Shown: piece by piece, positions 6,111 through 9,530 of the stretch
Position numbering within the stretch: position 1 is the first letter of the stretch
How the letters are laid out: each line of letters opens with the position of its first letter
Assembly: GCA_904501685.1 (NCBI GenBank)
Contig: CAJGBX010000047.1
Location: forward strand, 1-9,530
DNA length: 9,530 bases
Reading direction: 5' to 3'
From: Clostridiaceae bacterium
GTDB taxonomy: Bacteria; Bacillota; Clostridia; Oscillospirales; Acutalibacteraceae
Made by a program: the position numbers and the translations under genes
The notes under the pieces: generated by a model
Database searches by the model: none
What the model saw: only the letters and a program-made list of their open reading frames with translations
What the model was told of the DNA's origin: nothing

Positions 6111-7745
6111 TTACATTTTAGCACCGGTTGCCTCTGCAACCAAGCTTTCCGAGCCATAACGCTTACGTAAGGTCGGTTTTTCAATTTTGCCGGTTGGATT
6201 ACGAGGTATGTCGGCAAATATTATCTTTCTCGGCCTTTTATATCTGGGTAAACCGTTAGATGCACTGTTTACATCATCCTCAGTTAAGGTAAAGCCCTCT
6301 TTAATTTCAATAACTGCAACGGCGATTTCACCTAAACGCTTATCAGGTAAGCCGATAACCGCAACGTCCTTTATAGCCGGTAACTGCTGACGCAAGAAAT
6401 TTTCAATTTGTACGGGATACAAATTTTCACCGCCGGTAATAATTACGTCCTTTTTGCGGTCAACAAGCCAAATAAAGCCGTCCTTGTCCTCCTCTGCCAT
6501 ATCTCCGGTGAAGAGCCAACCGTCGCGCAAGACCTCATTTGTGGCCTCCTCGTCTTTATAATAGCACTTCATAACACCGGGACCCTTAACGGCCAATTCG
6601 CCCACTTCACCTTTTTTGACTTCATTTTTATTTTCGTCAACTATTTTAACTTCCCAGCCGTAGCCTGCCTTACCGATTGCGCCGACATGGTCAATATTTT
6701 CACAACCTAAATGCACACATCCCGGTCCAATAGACTCACTTAAGCCGTAGTTAGTGTCGTAGTCGTGATTCGGGAAAACCTTTTTCCAACGTTGAATTAA
6801 TGACGGCGGGACGGGCTGAGCACCGATATGCATTAATCTCCAACGTGATAAATCGTATTTTGTAAGATCAATTTCACCGCGTTCTATAGCATCCAAAACA
6901 TCCTGAGCCCAAGGAACAAGCAACCAAACTATTGAGCATTTTTCTTGGGATGCAGTGCTTATTATAAGCTCAGGTGTTGTACCCTTTAACAAAACCGCCT
7001 TGCCGCCAACCAAAAAGCTTCCGAACCAATGCATTTTTGCGCCGGTATGGTACAACGGAGGAATACAAAGAAAAACATCGTCATGGGTTTGACCGTGATG
7101 GTTTTGCTCAACCTTGCAGGAATGCATTAAGCTTTCGTGGGCGTGTAAAATAGCCTTAGGAAAACCGGTTGTACCGCTTGAAAAATAAATCGCGCCGTCA
7201 TCAGAATCGCAAATTTCAATTTCAGGGTCCTTTTTACTAAAGCAGTTAATGATACGGTTATAGCTCTCGGCAAAGGCGGGACAGCCCTCACCTACATAAA
7301 GCCACATTTTAACGGTAGGAACCTTATCGGCAATCTGCTCACAACGTCCGATAAACTCAGGTCCAAATGCAATATACTCAGCATCTGCTTTTTCCAGGCA
7401 GTATTTTATTTCATCAGCGGCATAACGGTAGTTCAGCGGTACTGCAATAGCACCTGCACGAAGAATACCGAAATAAATCGGCAGCCATTCAATGCAGTTC
7501 ATTAAAAGAATTGCTACCTTTGTACCCTTAGTAACACCGTTTGCAATCAGTAAATTTGCAAAACGGCTTGCAGTATCGTTAAATTCCTTCCAAGTTATTT
7601 CTCGGCGGTAATTAGTACCTGTTGCTTGAGTTAAAGCAAATTCACGCCAGGTCATTTTAGTATCGGCGCCGGGATTGACCTCAACCAAGCTGACCTCTGA
7701 ACCGTACAACTCCGCATTTTTCTTTAAAATTTCGGTAATAGGCAT
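6111..7745 (-). CDS. AMP-forming acyl-CoA synthetase, first gene of the ior operon
   Basis: This is an ANL-superfamily acyl-CoA synthetase (acid + ATP + CoA to acyl-CoA + AMP + PPi), 544 residues, cytoplasmic, with no signal peptide. Motifs in order are YFSSGTTGFPKA (187-198, P-loop), YGLSESIGPG (333-342), GWLFTGDMAEEDKDGF (409-424), DRKKDVIITGGENLYP (429-444, hinge) and PRNPTGKIEK (514-523, catalytic K520). All key residues are present. It resembles FadD or medium-chain/aryl ligases, and is unrelated in detail to the PaaK type encoded downstream. Near the N-terminus TWREF (32-36) is echoed by TWKEF (51-55), giving an insertion-like repeat before the usual first helix. The start has AAAGGA 9 bases upstream, and a consensus promoter lies about 85 bases upstream. 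The substrate is unknown: an aryl-propionate, aryl-acrylate or branched acid from amino acid fermentation is an inference from context. Confidence 0.88.
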   Translation of the reverse strand: MPITEILKKNAELYGSEVSLVEVNPGADTKMTWREFALTQATGTNYRREITWKEFNDTASRFANLLIANGVTKGTKVAILLMNCIEWLPIYFGILRAGAIAVPLNYRYAADEIKYCLEKADAEYIAFGPEFIGRCEQIADKVPTVKMWLYVGEGCPAFAESYNRIINCFSKKDPEIEICDSDDGAIYFSSGTTGFPKAILHAHESLMHSCKVEQNHHGQTHDDVFLCIPPLYHTGAKMHWFGSFLVGGKAVLLKGTTPELIISTASQEKCSIVWLLVPWAQDVLDAIERGEIDLTKYDLSRWRLMHIGAQPVPPSLIQRWKKVFPNHDYDTNYGLSESIGPGCVHLGCENIDHVGAIGKAGYGWEVKIVDENKNEVKKGEVGELAVKGPGVMKCYYKDEEATNEVLRDGWLFTGDMAEEDKDGFIWLVDRKKDVIITGGENLYPVQIENFLRQQLPAIKDVAVIGLPDKRLGEIAVAVIEIKEGFTLTEDDVNSASNGLPRYKRPRKIIFADIPRNPTGKIEKPTLRKRYGSESLVAEATGAKM

Positions 7746-7762
7746 TTTTTCAAATCCTTTTT

Positions 7763-7790
7763 ATGTATTTGATGTACCGCAAAATACATC
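7763..7790 (-). promoter_or_regulatory. Overlapping inverted repeats in the ior operon leader
   Basis: The inferred leader (about 7823 to 7746) contains two mutually exclusive inverted repeats. GATGTA (7771-7776) pairs with TACATC (7785-7790) across 8 bases. ATGTATTT (7763-7770) pairs with AAATACAT (7782-7789) across 11 bases. The same stretch lies inside a short open frame on the minus strand: ATG at 7803, 17 codons, TGA at 7750-7752. That frame ends 4 bases before the ligase start and has no Shine-Dalgarno sequence of its own. The layout could be an operator palindrome or a weak leader switch. Chance A/T-rich symmetry is not excluded. Confidence 0.35.
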
Positions 7791-7796
7791 CGTTCG

Positions 7797-7850
7797 ACTG
7801 CATAAACACAATTAGTCGATATACTGCATATTTTATCACAACACTGCAAA
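7797..7850 (-). repeat. Three TWTGCAGT direct repeats around the ior operon promoter
   Basis: On the minus strand TTTGCAGT (7843-7850) lies between the -35 and -10 boxes. TATGCAGT (7823-7830) overlaps the downstream edge of the -10. A second TATGCAGT (7797-7804) lies in the early leader. All three have the same orientation, with start-to-start spacing of 20 and 26 bases. Position and repetition fit repressor or activator half-sites. The regulator is not in the window, and I do not recognise the motif. Confidence 0.4.
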
Positions 7851-7858
7851 TTTGTCAA
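7830..7858 (-). promoter_or_regulatory. Sigma-A-type promoter of the acyl-CoA ligase-ior operon
   Basis: On the minus strand a perfect -35 TTGACA (7853-7858) is separated by exactly 17 bases from a -10 TAAAAT (7830-7835). The start of transcription would be near 7823, giving a leader of roughly 78 bases before the ATG at 7745. It sits 26 bases beyond the terminator of the upstream reductase gene, so the ior operon is an independent unit. It is the best match to a housekeeping promoter in the gaps between genes. Confidence 0.8.
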
Positions 7859-7884
7859 TGCTTTAAACCGCTAAATTGCCATAA

Positions 7885-7927
7885 AATTTATAATCCCCAT
7901 TTCACGAGGAAACAGGGATTATAAATT
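7885..7927 (-). terminator. Hairpin terminator over the aldo/keto reductase stop codon
   Basis: A perfect 13-bp stem pairs 7885-7897 (AATTTATAATCCC) with 7915-7927. The 17-base loop can itself pair TTTC (7900-7903) with GAAA (7909-7912). The right arm overlaps the TAA stop of the reductase gene (7926-7928). On the minus strand the stem ends in TT and is followed by TTAT, giving a short T-rich end. It separates the reductase gene from the ior promoter just downstream. Confidence 0.7.
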
Positions 7928-8912
7928 ATTTCAAAATGTTATCAATTTCTTCTAATTCTTCTGACGAAAACTCAAGATTATCAAGTGTTTTGACATTCTC
8001 CTGAATCTGCTCTAAACGGCTCGCACCAATAATAACCGATGTAACTGTGTCTTGCCTTAATACCCAGGCAAGTGCCATTTGTGCTAATGATTGACCCCGT
8101 TTTACAGCAATGTCATTTAATCTAAGTGTTTTATCTAATATCTCGGGTGTTATATTGCTGTTATTCAAGAAAATACTGCTTCCGCCTGCCCTGGAATCTG
8201 TAGGAATACCGTTAAAATAGCGGTTGGTAAGCAGGCCTTGAGCTAAAGGTGAAAAAGCTATACATCCCATTCCCTTTTCTCTTAAGGTGTTCAGCAGGTC
8301 CTCCTCAACCCAACGTCTTAGCATTGAATACACAGGCTGATGAATAAGTAAAGTAACTCCGCGTTCTTTTAATAAATCATACATTCGTGCAGTCATTTCA
8401 GGATTATAGTTCGAAATACCGACGTAAAGCGCTTTACCCTGTCTTACTACCTGAGCCAAAGCATCTGCCGTTTCTTCTAATGGTGTTACAGGGTCAGGAC
8501 GGTGGCTGTAGAAAATATCGACATAATCCAATCCCATACGCTTTAACGATTGGTCAAGGCTTGAAATTAAATATTTTTTACTTCCCCATTCACCGTAAGG
8601 CCCTTCCCACATTCTGTAGCCGGCTTTTGTTGAAATGACCAATTCATCTCGGTAAAACTTTAAATCAGAAGAGAGTATTTTACCGAAATTCTCCTCAGCC
8701 GTACCGATTTTAGGACCGTAATTATTAGCTAAATCAAAATGAGTTATACCTAAATTAAAGGCGCCCAAAATCATTTGACGTGCACGGTGAAAAGGAGCCT
8801 CAGAGCCGAAATTATGCCATAAACCTAAAGAAATTGCCGGTAGCATAAGTCCCGATTTGCCGCATCGGTTGTATTTCATACTAGTGTATCTGTCTTCGTT
8901 CGGTGTATACAT
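7926..8912 (-). CDS. gpr: Aldo/keto reductase, Gpr/YghZ (AKR14) type
   Basis: This is a soluble NADPH-dependent (beta/alpha)8 aldo/keto reductase, 328 residues. It is strongly similar by eye to E. coli YghZ/Gpr, which reduces L-glyceraldehyde 3-phosphate and detoxifies methylglyoxal. The near-identical stretches are KYNRCGKSGLMLPAISLGLW (13-32), GITHFDLANNYGP (55-67), DELVISTKAGY (89-99), SLDQSLKRMGLDYVDIFYSH (118-137), GKALYVGISNY and VTSVIIGASRLEQIQENV. The AKR catalytic tetrad is complete: D60, Y65, K96 and H137. It is slightly shorter than the E. coli protein at the C-terminus. GGAGGTG (8918-8924) lies 5 bases before the ATG. The HAD gene is 43 bases upstream on the same strand, probably co-transcribed, with both serving small phosphorylated or reactive metabolites (an inference). 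Related family members share the fold, so the exact in vivo substrate remains uncertain. Confidence 0.88.
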   Translation of the reverse strand: MYTPNEDRYTSMKYNRCGKSGLMLPAISLGLWHNFGSEAPFHRARQMILGAFNLGITHFDLANNYGPKIGTAEENFGKILSSDLKFYRDELVISTKAGYRMWEGPYGEWGSKKYLISSLDQSLKRMGLDYVDIFYSHRPDPVTPLEETADALAQVVRQGKALYVGISNYNPEMTARMYDLLKERGVTLLIHQPVYSMLRRWVEEDLLNTLREKGMGCIAFSPLAQGLLTNRYFNGIPTDSRAGGSSIFLNNSNITPEILDKTLRLNDIAVKRGQSLAQMALAWVLRQDTVTSVIIGASRLEQIQENVKTLDNLEFSSEELEEIDNILK

Positions 8913-8955
8913 AAAAGCACCTCCGTTTAAATTTTAAAATAACGTCGAGTTTTAA

Positions 8956-9530
8956 TTAATACAGCTCAAGTAATTCACTAAAATCGTAAATATATCTGTC
9001 ACATTTGGTCTTCATTTCATCCTGCATATCATCCGAGGATTCGTCATAAACACCAATAACTGTCATTCCTGCGTTCTTAGCTGTCATATCAGCATTGAGA
9101 TTATCGTCAAGAAATACACAATTATCAACCGAAACTCCGATTTTCTCACAAGCAGTCTTGTAAATATTTATATCTGTTTTAGTGGTGTTAAAATCGTCAC
9201 ACGACCAAACGTTATCAAATAAATCAAAAACACCTACCCTTTTTAAGCAAGCATCAAGCGTAATATGAGGGTTTGCGGTCAAAACGTTTAAAGAATATCC
9301 CTTGTCTTTCAGGTATTTTAAGGTATTAAGTACATTAGATTTAAGCGGAATCGTGTTAAAATAAGCCGGCTTAAAGCCGTCAGAAATTTTAGTCATCATT
9401 TCATCTACTGAAAATGGTAGATTATAGGTGCTAATTACATAATCCGATGTACCTCTAAGTCCTAACGGAGTAATAATTTTTATTAAATCGTCACTGTAAT
9501 TCACGTTGTTATCATCTAAAATTTTAAGTA
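8956..9530 (-). CDS. HAD-family hydrolase/phosphatase, 5' truncated by window edge
   Basis: This is a haloacid dehalogenase-superfamily phosphatase of the phosphoglycolate phosphatase or beta-phosphoglucomutase-like subgroup. The visible motifs are motif II LNVLTANPH (Thr near 9270), a motif III region with the Lys of KTDINIYK and motif IV CVFLDDNLNADMTAKNAGM, whose paired Asp residues hold Mg2+. The N-terminal DxD nucleophile motif is missing because it lies beyond the edge. A GTG at 9504 could be called as a start, but the frame stays open to 9530 and the extra residues (LKILDDNN) read smoothly into NYSDDLIKIITPLGLRG, a cap-domain stretch. The gene therefore continues beyond the window. The GLRG and cap helices suggest a small-molecule phosphatase. 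The substrate is unknown. It precedes the aldo/keto reductase gene by 43 bases. Confidence 0.8.
   Translation of the reverse strand, partial: LKILDDNNVNYSDDLIKIITPLGLRGTSDYVISTYNLPFSVDEMMTKISDGFKPAYFNTIPLKSNVLNTLKYLKDKGYSLNVLTANPHITLDACLKRVGVFDLFDNVWSCDDFNTTKTDINIYKTACEKIGVSVDNCVFLDDNLNADMTAKNAGMTVIGVYDESSDDMQDEMKTKCDRYIYDFSELLELY

Noticed and set aside
6187..6710. Plus-strand frames opposite the acyl-CoA ligase
   Set aside because: Antisense to motifs of the ligase (hinge and catalytic lysine region); no independent support.
7746..7925. Riboswitch or T-box in the leader of the ior operon
   Set aside because: The transcribed leader is only about 78 bases, with no T-box sequence, specifier stem or leader terminator visible.

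Overview
The window looks like chromosomal DNA of an anaerobic, low-to-moderate GC Gram-positive bacterium, most likely a gut-type Clostridia (Oscillospiraceae or Lachnospiraceae-like). This is inferred from an oxygen-sensitive ferredoxin-dependent arylpyruvate oxidoreductase, strong AAGGAGG-type ribosome binding sites, a consensus sigma-A promoter and A/T-rich spacers. I cannot fix the genus. No RNA gene, CRISPR array, insertion sequence, phage gene or attachment site is visible, and no gap between genes exceeds 300 bases.

Layout. A 5'-truncated GPH-family sugar:cation symporter (1-1030, plus strand) enters from the left. It converges on a long minus-strand block across a bidirectional terminator (1093-1123). 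In transcription order the minus strand then reads: an HAD-family phosphatase cut by the right edge (8956-9530), a Gpr/YghZ-type aldo/keto reductase (7926-8912) and a hairpin terminator over its stop codon. Next come a TTGACA-17-TAAAAT promoter (7830-7858), an AMP-forming acyl-CoA ligase (6111-7745), iorA (4345-6078), iorB (3772-4344), a PaaK-type arylacetate-CoA ligase (2437-3744), a two-ACT-domain protein (1989-2423) and a ZIP metal transporter (1170-1931).

How the genes work together. The core is an aromatic amino acid fermentation operon. Aryl 2-oxoacids (phenylpyruvate, 4-hydroxyphenylpyruvate, indolepyruvate), made by transamination elsewhere, are decarboxylated oxidatively by IorAB to arylacetyl-CoA, CO2 and reduced ferredoxin. 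The PaaK-like ligase interconverts arylacetyl-CoA and the free arylacetate. In a fermenter it could run toward ATP and free phenylacetate or indoleacetate, or, in reverse, activate imported acids for reductive synthesis of aromatic amino acids. The ACT protein is a plausible amino acid sensor. The first gene adds a second, unrelated acyl-CoA ligase of unknown substrate. The five genes from 7745 to 1989 are spaced by at most 32 bases, and iorA/iorB are joined as TAAATG, so they form one transcription unit. Whether the ZIP gene belongs to it depends on a 10-bp inverted repeat straddling the ACT stop codon.

The operon type is known, so I see no wholly new system. The less explained items are the control region (three TWTGCAGT repeats around the promoter, mutually exclusive leader hairpins and a short leader frame), the inverted repeat before the ZIP gene, and the duplicated TWREF/TWKEF segment in the first ligase.
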